A DNA stretch of 64,000 nucleotides from assembly GCA_937899645.1 (NCBI GenBank), contig CALCCD010000015.1:17063-81062 (forward strand). The letters are read 5' to 3'. This document shows positions 32,091-40,374 of this stretch, piece after piece. Numbering within the stretch: the stretch's first letter is position 1; each line of letters starts with the position of its first letter. The notes below the pieces were generated by a model, which did not search any database, was not told the DNA's origin, and saw only the letters and a list, made by a program, of their open reading frames with translations. The translations under genes and the position numbers were made by a program. This stretch comes from an uncultured cyanobacterium. Its GTDB lineage: Bacteria > Cyanobacteriota > Cyanobacteriia > Cyanobacteriales > Geitlerinemataceae.

Positions 32091-34730
32091 ATGAGACGGC
32101 GGCGGCGGGCGATACGCATCGACGAGCGCGTTTGGCTGGCGGCGGCGTGGCTGGGGAGCGTGCTGGCCGATCGCGTCTGGTTGGCGCTCGATCGCCACGT
32201 GCCGGACTGGGACGAAGCGGACTACGTAACCGGCGCGCTCAACTACGGCAAGGCATTAGCCGATGCGGGCTGGCAGGATTGGTTTTCCGGCGAGTGGTGG
32301 ACGGGGCTGTGGCTGCTGTCGTCGAAGATTCCACCGCTGATGTATTTGCTGGCGGGCAGCATTACGAACTGGATCGGGCGATCGGCGGATACGGCGCTGT
32401 GGGCAAACGCGATCGCGATGGCGGTGCTGGTGGCGGCGACTTACGGCCTCGGGCGGCAGATTTCGGGCGATCGCGCGCGGTTCGGCATTGGGTTCTGGGC
32501 GGCGCTGCTGGTGCTGGTGCTGCCGGGGCTGCTGAGCGTACGGCGGATTTTCGTGCTGGACTATGCGGTCTGTGCAGCGGTGGCGGCGATTTGGTGGGCG
32601 CTGACGCGCTGGCGGGCGACACGGGGCGGCTGGCGCGACCTCGATGGCTGGGTGTGGGCGATCGTGGTTGGCGCGATCGGGGCGTGTGGCCTGATGGTCA
32701 AGCAGACGGTGGTGCTGTTCGCTCTCGTGCCGGTGTTATGGATTCTCGGCGAAGCGGTGTTCGTCAAAATCAACGGGCGACAGCGCTGGGCGCGTTTCGG
32801 GCAGGCGATCGCGGGGCTGTGGGTCTCGGACTGGATTTGGGGCGGCTGGTACGGGACGAACTGGCTGCTGATTTTGACCTCGGGTAAGCGGGCGACGGTA
32901 GACTCGGCGATCGCGGAGGGCGATCCGAGTTTGCTAAGTCTGCGCGCCTGGACGTATTACCTGGAGGGTTTGCCCAATCGCGCCTCGCCGCTGCTGCTGG
33001 GGCTGGCGATCGTCGGTGGCAGTATCGCGATCTACCGCGCGCGAAAGGCGGGATTCGCAGGCGATCGTCTTGGCAAGGCTACAGACTGGCGATGGTTCTG
33101 GGCGATCGCGGGCGGCGGCTACCTGCTCTGTTCGCTCAACGTCAATAAAGACCCGCGCTACATTCTGCCCGAGGCGGCGATCCTGGCAATTGGGCTGGCG
33201 ATCGGGCTGGCGTTCTGGCCGTGGCGGCTGCGGGCGATCGCGATCGCGATCGTGGCGCTGTTTAGCATCGGGCAAAGCTGGCCGACCGAGTCGATGTCAG
33301 CTCCTCACCTGCGTGCCTACACCGGCCAACCCTACCCCCACGCCGAGATTGTCGCGAACCTGCGCAAAGCCGAGCCGTTCGCGCGCCAGACGATCGGCGT
33401 GTTGCCCTCGACGGCCACAGTCAACCAGCACAACATCAATCTTCAGGGCGCGATCGCCGACTTCTCCGTTTACGGACGCCAAGTGGGCACGATCGAAGAA
33501 TTCGCCGAAGCCGACATGCAGGCGCTGTCGTGGTTTCTGCTGAAGACCGGCGATCCCGGCTCGGTTCCCGACTCCTACGCGACGATCGCCCAGCGGGTGC
33601 GCCAGAGCGAGGATTTCGAGCGATTCAACCTCTGGTGGCTGCCGGACAACGAGGCGATCGAAGTGTACCGCCAGCGATCGCGCGACGTGACGATTTCTGC
33701 CGAGCCGAACCCGCAGGCAGACCCGGCCCTCTGCTCGATGCCCGACCCGAACGAAAGCTGCGCGTCCGATTCCCTAAACGTGACGGTGGAAGTCGGCGAT
33801 CGCGCCGCGCCGGGGGACATCGTTGCCGTGCAGTTTCGCTGGTCGGGAGCCTGGGACGTGCTGCGCGATCGCGTCGTGCTTCTGGGCTGGTACGCCGAGG
33901 GTAGCGATCGACCGGCGTGGATTTTCGATCGCGCCGTCGCCGCCGGAAACCTGGCCGAAATTCCACTCGCCGACGACGATCCCGAATCCTGCCGATCGCG
34001 GCCTGAAGCTTGTTTGTTCGCGATCGACGAGCGCGCTGCCATGCAGATCCCCGCCGATCTTGCCGCCGGAGCCTACCAACTGCGCGCCCAGCTCCTCGAT
34101 CCCGAGGCCGGAACCGCTGTAGAAATCCCCAACCTTTCAGATACCACCGCGACAATTACCGTCGATCCCGATCGCCCGATTGCTACGATTGCCCGCCCCG
34201 CCCTCGACCTCAGCCAGCAGTTACGCCAGCTCGCCTCGCTGATGCCCGACGGCCTCGATCGTCTCGATCGCGTTTTCCTTGAAATCGGGCGCATCAACCA
34301 ATACGACCCCACCCAGGACTACCTCGATCGCGCGATCGCCGCCCTCGAATATCGCCTCCAGGACGATCCCCGCTGCGACTGGGCCTACACCGTTGCCTTA
34401 GCCCAGCTCTTGAACAAGCGCATCGGCCCCGCGATCGCCGCCTTCGAGCGTATCACCCAGCTCGAGCCCGATAACCCCTACGGTTGGGCGTATCTGGCGA
34501 TCGTCGAGACGATCGGCATCCGTCCCTACGCCGCTTATGACGCCATCGATCGCGCGATCGTCCTCGCGCCGGAAATCCGCGAATTTCGCACTTTGCGCGG
34601 AATTCTCGCTCTGACGCGCGCCAATCTCCTGCAAGCGCGCCGCGACCTGGCCGCAGCGTCCCAACAGACCCTCTCCACCCCACCACCCGAACCGACCGAC
34701 CGCACCAGCCCGGGTGAGCCAAAACGCTAA
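32091..34730 (+). CDS. GT39-like membrane glycosyltransferase with C-terminal TPR region
   Basis: An 879-residue protein. Residues 15-400 contain about ten membrane helices; DWDEADYV in the first periplasmic loop (residue ~39) matches the acidic catalytic motif of ArnT/PMT-type enzymes that use a lipid-linked sugar donor. A soluble periplasmic part follows, including a beta-sandwich-like domain (NVTVEVGDRAAPGDIVAVQF, about 560-690). The last 120 residues have TPR-like helices (GPAIAAFERITQLEPDNPYG, then AYDAIDRAIVLAPE). The three-part fusion is unusual for the family. Acceptor unknown; cell-surface glycan or protein glycosylation is inferred. Confidence 0.82.
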   Translation: MRRRRRAIRIDERVWLAAAWLGSVLADRVWLALDRHVPDWDEADYVTGALNYGKALADAGWQDWFSGEWWTGLWLLSSKIPPLMYLLAGSITNWIGRSADTALWANAIAMAVLVAATYGLGRQISGDRARFGIGFWAALLVLVLPGLLSVRRIFVLDYAVCAAVAAIWWALTRWRATRGGWRDLDGWVWAIVVGAIGACGLMVKQTVVLFALVPVLWILGEAVFVKINGRQRWARFGQAIAGLWVSDWIWGGWYGTNWLLILTSGKRATVDSAIAEGDPSLLSLRAWTYYLEGLPNRASPLLLGLAIVGGSIAIYRARKAGFAGDRLGKATDWRWFWAIAGGGYLLCSLNVNKDPRYILPEAAILAIGLAIGLAFWPWRLRAIAIAIVALFSIGQSWPTESMSAPHLRAYTGQPYPHAEIVANLRKAEPFARQTIGVLPSTATVNQHNINLQGAIADFSVYGRQVGTIEEFAEADMQALSWFLLKTGDPGSVPDSYATIAQRVRQSEDFERFNLWWLPDNEAIEVYRQRSRDVTISAEPNPQADPALCSMPDPNESCASDSLNVTVEVGDRAAPGDIVAVQFRWSGAWDVLRDRVVLLGWYAEGSDRPAWIFDRAVAAGNLAEIPLADDDPESCRSRPEACLFAIDERAAMQIPADLAAGAYQLRAQLLDPEAGTAVEIPNLSDTTATITVDPDRPIATIARPALDLSQQLRQLASLMPDGLDRLDRVFLEIGRINQYDPTQDYLDRAIAALEYRLQDDPRCDWAYTVALAQLLNKRIGPAIAAFERITQLEPDNPYGWAYLAIVETIGIRPYAAYDAIDRAIVLAPEIREFRTLRGILALTRANLLQARRDLAAASQQTLSTPPPEPTDRTSPGEPKR

Positions 34731-34787
34731 AATCTGCACAGAGTGCCCGCCCCGGCCTCGCGACGGCTTCAGGAGCAACCAGCAGCG

Positions 34788-35768
34788 ATGAAATTCCACA
34801 TCCAGTCCGAAAGCGACATCCCCGCCTCGAATCAGCTATTCAACCAAATTCGCCTCGCGATCGCTTCGCGGCAGTTTCCGCCCGGACACCGCCTGCCCAG
34901 CACCCGCCAGCTCGCCATGCAAACGGGGCTCCACCGCAACACGATCGGCAAAGTCTACCGCCAGCTCGAAGAAGACGGTCTCGTCGAAGCCCAAGCCGGG
35001 TCGGGGATCTACGTGCGGGCGCTCGGCCACGAAGGCGGTACGTCGATGGGCGCGCCGCTCCTGCGGGAAAACCCCGAACAGGAGCGCATCGTCAAATCCA
35101 GCCTGGACGAACTGCTCCAGCAAGGTTGCTCGCTGAGCAAAGCGCGCGAGATGTTCCTCGGCGAAATCGACTGGCGGCTACGCTGTAGCGCGCGGCTGCT
35201 CGTCACGGCTCCGATGCAGGACATCGGCGCGGGCGAGCTGATGAAGCAGGAACTCGAAGAGTCGCTGAATATGCCCGTCCAGCTCGTGCCGATGGAGGAG
35301 CTATCGGAAACCCTCGATAAAGCCGCGTCGGGAACCGTCGTCACCAGCCGCTACTTTATCGGCGACGCTCAAGAAATCGCCGCGCCCAAGTCCGTGCGCG
35401 TTATCCCGATCGATATCTACGACTACGCTCGAGAAATGGAGCTGGTGCAGTCCCTGCCGAAAGACACCTGCCTCGGCCTCGTTTGCCTCAGTGCCGGAAT
35501 CCTGCGAGCGGGCGAGGTGATCGTTCACAGTTTGCGCGGCGACGAAATCCTGGTGATTTCCACCCAGCTCGGCAACTCCTACAAGCTCAACGCGATGGTT
35601 CGCAGCGCGCGCCATATCATCTGCGATCAGGCCAGCTATGAAACCGTAAAAGAAGCTATCAACGCCGCCCGCGAAGAAATCATCCGCGCGCCGCAAATTA
35701 TGTGCTTTGAAAACTACATCAATCAGGAATCGATCGCCTTACTCAAACGCGAGCTTGGTTTGGCATAG
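34788..35768 (+). CDS. GntR-family transcriptional regulator
   Basis: A 326-residue regulator. The N-terminal GntR winged helix (residues 5-75) shows QIRLAIASRQFPPGHRLPST, then RQLAMQTGLHRNTIGKVYRQ and GSGIYV. The C-terminal ~230 residues are an alpha/beta sensor (LLVTAPMQDIGAGELMKQEL, CLGLVCLSAGILRAGEVIV) that resembles a periplasmic-binding or aminotransferase-like fold without the PLP lysine, so not MocR. I prefer ATG 34788, preceded by AGGAG, to GTG 34743. The next gene downstream is a GH57 hydrolase, 266 bp away, a possible target. Confidence 0.88.
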   Translation: MKFHIQSESDIPASNQLFNQIRLAIASRQFPPGHRLPSTRQLAMQTGLHRNTIGKVYRQLEEDGLVEAQAGSGIYVRALGHEGGTSMGAPLLRENPEQERIVKSSLDELLQQGCSLSKAREMFLGEIDWRLRCSARLLVTAPMQDIGAGELMKQELEESLNMPVQLVPMEELSETLDKAASGTVVTSRYFIGDAQEIAAPKSVRVIPIDIYDYAREMELVQSLPKDTCLGLVCLSAGILRAGEVIVHSLRGDEILVISTQLGNSYKLNAMVRSARHIICDQASYETVKEAINAAREEIIRAPQIMCFENYINQESIALLKRELGLA

Positions 35769-36034
35769 AAACGGCCCACAAACGGCCAGAAATCCTGCGA
35801 TCCCCGCCGTTATGCAACGGGGCATGACGGGGATCGATCTCGCTTTGATATTTCTTTGAACAACTTAAGAGATTGCGATCGAGCACACGGTTTACGATCG
35901 ATATAACGCCAATATCCAGGGCGGAAATAGGCTCGGTCGCTTTTCAAATGACGAGCCACCTAACCTGTCACCGTTTCGACCGACAGGTTCAAACCGCCCG
36001 GATATTCGAGCGAGAAATATCGAGGAATACTGTT

Positions 36035-37519
36035 ATGATTGCCGCCGCTCCCACGAATGGGACTTCCCTGAGTCTCGAACGCCACGGCCTCCCCAACGTT
36101 TGCGGCTCCGAGGCCGAAATTGCCAAGATTACCAACCACAACAACCCGGTTTTCTTGCCGCGTACAAACCTGAAGCTCGACGACTTCAATGCCAGCTTCG
36201 CCTGTGCCCTGCACATGCACCAGCCGACGATTCCGGCGGGCCACGAGGGCGATCTGATTTGCAATCTCCAGCACATGATGGAGAACCCCCACGACGGCGA
36301 TAACCACAACGCCAGCGTCTTCGCCTGGTGCTACAAGCGCATGGGCGAGTTCATCCCCGAGCTGATCGACAGCGGCTGCAATCCGCGCATCATGCTCGAC
36401 TATTCCGGCAACCTGCTCTGGGGAATCATCCAGATGGGTCGCCAGGATATCATCGACGAGCTGAAGAAAATCACCCTCGACGATCGCTACTGGCCGCACG
36501 TGGAATGGCTCGGCACGATGTGGAGCCACGCCGTCGCCCCTTCGACGCCGATCCCCGACCTGAAGCTGCAAATCCAGGCGTGGCAGCAGTATTTCGCCGC
36601 TATCTTCGGCACAGAAGCGCTGGCGCGCGTCAAAGGTTTCTCGCCGCCGGAGATGCACCTGCCGAACAACCCGGACACGCTCTACGAATACATCAAGGCA
36701 CTGAAGGAGTGCGGTTACCGCTGGCTGATGGTGCAGGAAGCATCGGTCGAGACGCTGGACGGCGTGCCGATTTACGATCGCGACGAAAAATATCTGCCCC
36801 AGCGCCTGGTGGCGACAAATTCACGCGGCGAGACGGTGAGCATGACGGCGCTGATCAAAACTCAGGGCTCGGATACGAAGCTGGTCGCGCAGATGCAGCC
36901 CTATTACGAAGCGAAGTCGCGCGGTCGCCAGGAGCTAGGCGGCAAGTCGGTTCCCGGTTGCGTGACGCAGATCGCCGACGGCGAGAATGGCGGCGTGATG
37001 ATGAACGAGTTCCCGGACGGCTACAAGCAGGCGTGGCCGCAGATCGCGGGCGACGGCAGCACGGTGGGCGTCAACGGGACGGAGTATCTGGAGCTGTTGG
37101 ATGCGGCGGGTATTTCGGAGGATGACTATCCGGTGTGTCAGGCGATCCAGCAGCACAAGATCTGGGCGCGGGTCGATCGCGAGAATCCAACGACGGAGGC
37201 GGTGGATGCGGCGATCGCGGATCTGAACCAAAACGACCATCAGTTCAATATGGATGGTGCGTCGTGGACAAACGATCTGAGCTGGGTTCGCGGTTATGAG
37301 AACGTGCTGGAGCCGATGAATCAGTTAAGTGCGGCGTTCCATGCGAAGTTCGATCGTGCGGTGGCGGAGGATCCGTCGGTGACGCAGAGCCGGGAGTATA
37401 CGGAGGCGTTGTTGTATGTGATGTTGGTGGAGACGAGTTGTTTCCGTTATTGGGGTCAGGGGACTTGGACGGATTATGCGCGGGAGTTGTATCGGCGCGG
37501 TGAGGAACTTGTGAAGTAG
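36035..37519 (+). CDS. Glycoside hydrolase family 57 protein
   Basis: A 494-residue protein with the GH57 start FACALHMHQPTIPAGHEGD (HMHQP motif near residue 55), followed by a (beta/alpha)7-like region: MLDYSGNLLWGI, HVEWLGTMWSHAV and GFSPPEMHLPNN, the last containing a Glu in the region of the catalytic nucleophile. GH57 enzymes act on alpha-glucans such as glycogen or branch them. GAGGAA precedes ATG 36035; an upstream start at 35873 extends into sequence without family similarity. Substrate is not determined; it may work on storage glucan. Confidence 0.85.
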   Translation: MIAAAPTNGTSLSLERHGLPNVCGSEAEIAKITNHNNPVFLPRTNLKLDDFNASFACALHMHQPTIPAGHEGDLICNLQHMMENPHDGDNHNASVFAWCYKRMGEFIPELIDSGCNPRIMLDYSGNLLWGIIQMGRQDIIDELKKITLDDRYWPHVEWLGTMWSHAVAPSTPIPDLKLQIQAWQQYFAAIFGTEALARVKGFSPPEMHLPNNPDTLYEYIKALKECGYRWLMVQEASVETLDGVPIYDRDEKYLPQRLVATNSRGETVSMTALIKTQGSDTKLVAQMQPYYEAKSRGRQELGGKSVPGCVTQIADGENGGVMMNEFPDGYKQAWPQIAGDGSTVGVNGTEYLELLDAAGISEDDYPVCQAIQQHKIWARVDRENPTTEAVDAAIADLNQNDHQFNMDGASWTNDLSWVRGYENVLEPMNQLSAAFHAKFDRAVAEDPSVTQSREYTEALLYVMLVETSCFRYWGQGTWTDYARELYRRGEELVK

Positions 37520-37584
37520 CTGCTTGCTGCCTTTGTACTGGTAGTCTTAGTTTATAGGGCTTACTAGTACAAAGGTAGAACTAT

Positions 37585-38292
37585 ATGAATGCGTGGATAG
37601 CCTTTATATTGAGCCTCCTTCTTGGTGGATTTGTCGGCGGCGTCATTGAGATTAGTCAGCCAGAAGAGAAACGAAAGATAACCTACAGTTTAGGAGGAGC
37701 ATCCCTCTTTTTTTGTGGATTCTGGTTGGGTTACGCTGTTTCAGGCAAGGATGGATCAGAGGGAGCTTCAACGTCTCGAGGGCAAAAACAAGGAACGGAC
37801 TGGTCTGAAGAACTTCCTCTTTTTGAGATAGTCTATCCAGCAAAAGTGATAGACAATGATAAAGATGGCGTCCAGATAGATATCGGGGGATCGTATACGA
37901 AATCGCTCCCCCCAGACTTAGACAAGAAAGATTATGGATTTTGGCTACTTATGGGAGAGGGAGTAACCTTACGGAGAGGTTGCTTTTCGGCAAAGTTAAA
38001 AATAACTGATCCTTCTGTAAAGCACTGGGTTTGCGAAAATTTTTTTGTACAGGAGTCTACTGGCGAAGATAGTTTCAAAACTTTTATGAATATTTCCACA
38101 ATCGATGGCTATAGAGATTTGAGGTTTACTGGCGTTGTTGTATTTGCCGAACCAGAGGCTCATAGCAGATTGAGTATTGCATCATCGCGAAAAGTACTTG
38201 TCGAAGATATAAGCTCAGGGATTATAGAGGTCAGTTCACGCAAAGAATTTCTCCTAAGATCTCGGCTGGAGTCTAACGATCAACCAGATTAG
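37585..38292 (+). CDS. AT-rich orphan membrane protein (235 aa)
   Basis: No family recognised. Two N-terminal membrane helices (AWIAFILSLLLGGFVGGVI, then LGGASLFFCGFWLGYAV) are followed by a beta-rich soluble domain of about 170 residues (VYPAKVIDNDKDGVQIDI, RDLRFTGVVVFAEP). Base composition is far more AT-rich than the neighbours, and HIP1 is absent inside the gene. These are signs of recent transfer. No ribosome-binding site is strong; the ATG is the first in the frame. Confidence 0.75.
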   Translation: MNAWIAFILSLLLGGFVGGVIEISQPEEKRKITYSLGGASLFFCGFWLGYAVSGKDGSEGASTSRGQKQGTDWSEELPLFEIVYPAKVIDNDKDGVQIDIGGSYTKSLPPDLDKKDYGFWLLMGEGVTLRRGCFSAKLKITDPSVKHWVCENFFVQESTGEDSFKTFMNISTIDGYRDLRFTGVVVFAEPEAHSRLSIASSRKVLVEDISSGIIEVSSRKEFLLRSRLESNDQPD

Positions 38293-38502
38293 CGGTAGGG
38301 TGCGTTAGACGGGCGGTAGCATTTGCACAAACGCAATCAGTTGAGATTCCGTCGTAACGCACCGCGATATCGTAACGCCCCACACATCCAGCGGTGCGTT
38401 TGGTCAGCTTCACATCCTCGCGAAAAACGAGATTAACCGACGACCAAACACACCCTACCTTTGCTCAACGTTTCATCACCGGCTGGCTCTTTGCATCGCA
38501 TC

Positions 38503-38552
38503 GTTCCCACGCTCCGCGTGGGCAACGCAATCCCCAGACGCTCTGCGTTGTC
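38503..38552. repeat. Interspersed repeat (CGTTCCCACGC / GACGCTCTGCG family), copy 1
   Basis: GTTCCCACGCTCCGCGTGGG is a palindromic hairpin-former, followed by AACGCAATCCCCAGACGCTC. Related sequence occurs at 40075-40136 and, inverted, at 60961-61072. It lies in the 5' leader of the DUF5674 gene and may affect its expression. Confidence 0.7.
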
Positions 38553-38560
38553 ACAGTTCA

Positions 38561-38892
38561 TGAGTATCCACATCATCCGAACCCAGGCAAGTCCCGAACA
38601 AGTTGCCGAGATGCTGACTACACTTCGCATCTACATCAAGCTTGCAGTCGATATCGAACGTGAAACTCTGGCCGGTGGCGGCGAAATGCACGCAGACTGC
38701 GAAGAAGCACTGCTCGCAGATGGCAGTCAACAACGCAATATCTGGGGAGCCGACTGGGATCCTGACGAACAGCTCGTTAGATTTGAATCGCTGATTAATA
38801 TTCGGCCAAGTCAGAACAATCGGTCGATGGAAATTCAAGATCCCGACCTACGAGCTACCGTAGAACGCATCGTACGCAAGAGATTTTCATAA
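38561..38892 (+). CDS. DUF5674 family protein
   Basis: A 110-residue protein with the family's conserved core: YIKLAVDIERETLAGGGEMH, ADCEEALLADGSQQRNIWGA and INIRPSQNNRSMEIQD. Function is not established, though the family often lies in small accessory operons. The ATG at 38561 starts the conserved region; a longer frame from 38461 would translate the upstream repeat. Its stop overlaps the next gene's start. Confidence 0.85.
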
Positions 38893-39242
38893 TGCTCGAA
38901 CAGCTAGAGGAAAAGAAAGAACGATACTTACGGGACGCAACTGATGTGCGACTCGGCGGCATTGCCGCCAACCTCGCGCGAGTCCAATCCTTTGGCCGTA
39001 CTTGCAAAAAAGGCGGGAAAATCGAATTCCTACTTCGGGAAAGCCGCTTCTTCATCGAATGGGCGGCTCCCGACGTCTCCCTTGAGATCGCGATCGAACT
39101 CCGCGACCTGCAACGACTCATCACTAAATGGCTCACTGCCTGGGAACGCATCTGGACAGACGAAACCGAACGCGAAACCGTCCTGCAAACCGCAAAAGAC
39201 TGGAGCGATCGGCTCCTGGCGCGATCAGGACTCCTCGCCTGA
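38892..39242 (+). CDS. Unknown 116-residue partner of the DUF5674 gene
   Basis: A helical, charged protein (EKKERYLRDATDVRLGGIAA, FFIEWAAPDVSLEIAIELRD). The ATG overlaps the DUF5674 stop by one base, so the two are translated together; a toxin-antitoxin or regulatory pair is possible but unproven. Its last 100 bp are duplicated at 40159-40267. Confidence 0.7.
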   Translation: MLEQLEEKKERYLRDATDVRLGGIAANLARVQSFGRTCKKGGKIEFLLRESRFFIEWAAPDVSLEIAIELRDLQRLITKWLTAWERIWTDETERETVLQTAKDWSDRLLARSGLLA

Positions 39243-39257
39243 ACTCTTCAGAAAGCG

Positions 39258-39551
39258 ATGATCTTCAAACAGAAAATTATCGAAGAACGCCAAGAAATCC
39301 TCGAAATCGCCACCAAACACGGTGTATTTAACCTCCGTCTCTTCGGCTCAGTCGCCCGCGAAGAAGAAACCGCCGAAAGCGACATCGATCTCCTCATCGA
39401 CTACGACCTCAAAAAAATCTCACCCTGGTTCCCCACCGGCCTCATTCGCGACCTCCAAGACCTGCTAGGCCGCAAAATCGATGTCGTCACCGAGAAAGGA
39501 CTCAACCCCCGAGTCCGCGAGAACGTCATCAAAGACTGCATCCCGCTATAA
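39258..39551 (+). CDS. MNT-type nucleotidyltransferase (MntA-like, orphan)
   Basis: A 97-residue minimal nucleotidyltransferase: LRLFGSVAREEETAESDIDL contains the GS-x10-D-x-D active site, and KIDVVTEKGLNP follows. In MntA-HepT systems this protein adenylylates and neutralises a HEPN toxin. No HEPN gene is next to it here; the following gene is a membrane protein. It may be a remnant or act on a distant partner. Confidence 0.86.
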   Translation: MIFKQKIIEERQEILEIATKHGVFNLRLFGSVAREEETAESDIDLLIDYDLKKISPWFPTGLIRDLQDLLGRKIDVVTEKGLNPRVRENVIKDCIPL

Positions 39552-39563
39552 GAAGCGATCGCC

Positions 39564-39980
39564 ATGATTAAACTTCTACAAAAGCTTGCAGCTGGTGCCT
39601 GCCTAACCCTTGGAATCCCGATCGCCCTGCTCTGCGCGATCGACCTAAACGCTGCAACAACCACCGCCGAAGACAAGGAAAACTCAATGGCTGCGCTGAT
39701 GCTGGTCGGACTGCCACTGACTGGCGTGGGAACCTGGCTAACTTTGAATCTCCGTCATCAACACCAAAAACAAGAGCAAAAATTTGACCTCGCCCAAGAG
39801 CAACTCTTTCTGTCGCTCCTGCAGCAGCACGATGGCAAGCTAACCATTACCGAATTTGCGATCGCTGCCGAAGTACCGATCAGAGAAGCCAAGGAATACC
39901 TCGACCTCAAAGCAAAGCAGCTCAGCGCAGGGTTTGAGGTTAGCGAAGAAGGCGGCATCATCTATAAATTCCCAGTTTGA
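39564..39980 (+). CDS. Small membrane protein with winged-helix-like tail (138 aa)
   Basis: Two membrane helices at residues 5-25 and 42-62 (MLVGLPLTGVGTWLTL), a charged linker (RHQHQKQEQKFDLAQEQ), and a helix-turn-helix-like C-terminus (LTITEFAIAAEVPIREAKEY) with a final strand. The family is common in cyanobacteria but of unknown role; a membrane-tethered DNA-binding protein is possible. Confidence 0.72.
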   Translation: MIKLLQKLAAGACLTLGIPIALLCAIDLNAATTTAEDKENSMAALMLVGLPLTGVGTWLTLNLRHQHQKQEQKFDLAQEQLFLSLLQQHDGKLTITEFAIAAEVPIREAKEYLDLKAKQLSAGFEVSEEGGIIYKFPV

Positions 39981-40074
39981 CTTCTACTGCTCGCACCACT
40001 CCGCAGAAGCCCGACGCCTTAGAAACACCATTCCTCGTACCACGCCAACCCACACAAGTAGACACCTTGTTCTC

Positions 40075-40136
40075 GCATCGCTTCCAAGCTCTGCGTGGAC
40101 AACGCAATCCCCAGACGCTCTGCGTCGCTTTCACAG
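40075..40136. repeat. Interspersed repeat (GACGCTCTGCG family), copy 2
   Basis: AACGCAATCCCCAGACGCTC followed by TGCGTCGC matches 38520-38550 almost exactly. The palindromic CCCACGC part is degraded here (TTCCAAGCTCTGCGTGG). Confidence 0.65.
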
Positions 40137-40158
40137 GCACTGAACGCAAATCGTCTTC

Positions 40159-40267
40159 GCCTGGGAACGCATCTGGGCAGACGAAACCGAACGCGAAACC
40201 GTCCTGCAAACCGCAAAAGACTGGAGCGATCGGCTCCTGGCGCGATCGAGACTCCTCGCCCGAACTC
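40159..40267 (+). pseudogene. Duplicated 3' fragment of the 38892 gene
   Basis: About 109 bp nearly identical to 39138-39246, with only a few changes (for example TGGACAG to TGGGCAG). It lacks the gene's 5' part and is a truncated copy, about 1.0 kb downstream in direct orientation. Confidence 0.8.
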
Positions 40268-40374
40268 GACCTTGTGGCGACCCAATGCCCGATACCTCGC
40301 TCTAGCGCAGGTTTCGCCCGCCGTGCTTACAATACCCAATGCACCGCCAATCCAGACCCAACGGCAAAACGCGC

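Larger units (their letters stand above)
39981..40374. other. Repeat-filled gap with a duplicated gene tail
   Basis: No intact gene. It contains a second copy of the GACGCTCTGCG-type repeat (40075-40136) and a 109-bp copy of the 3' end of the 38892 gene (40159-40267), then a short leader to the Ycf46-like gene. Confidence 0.75.
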
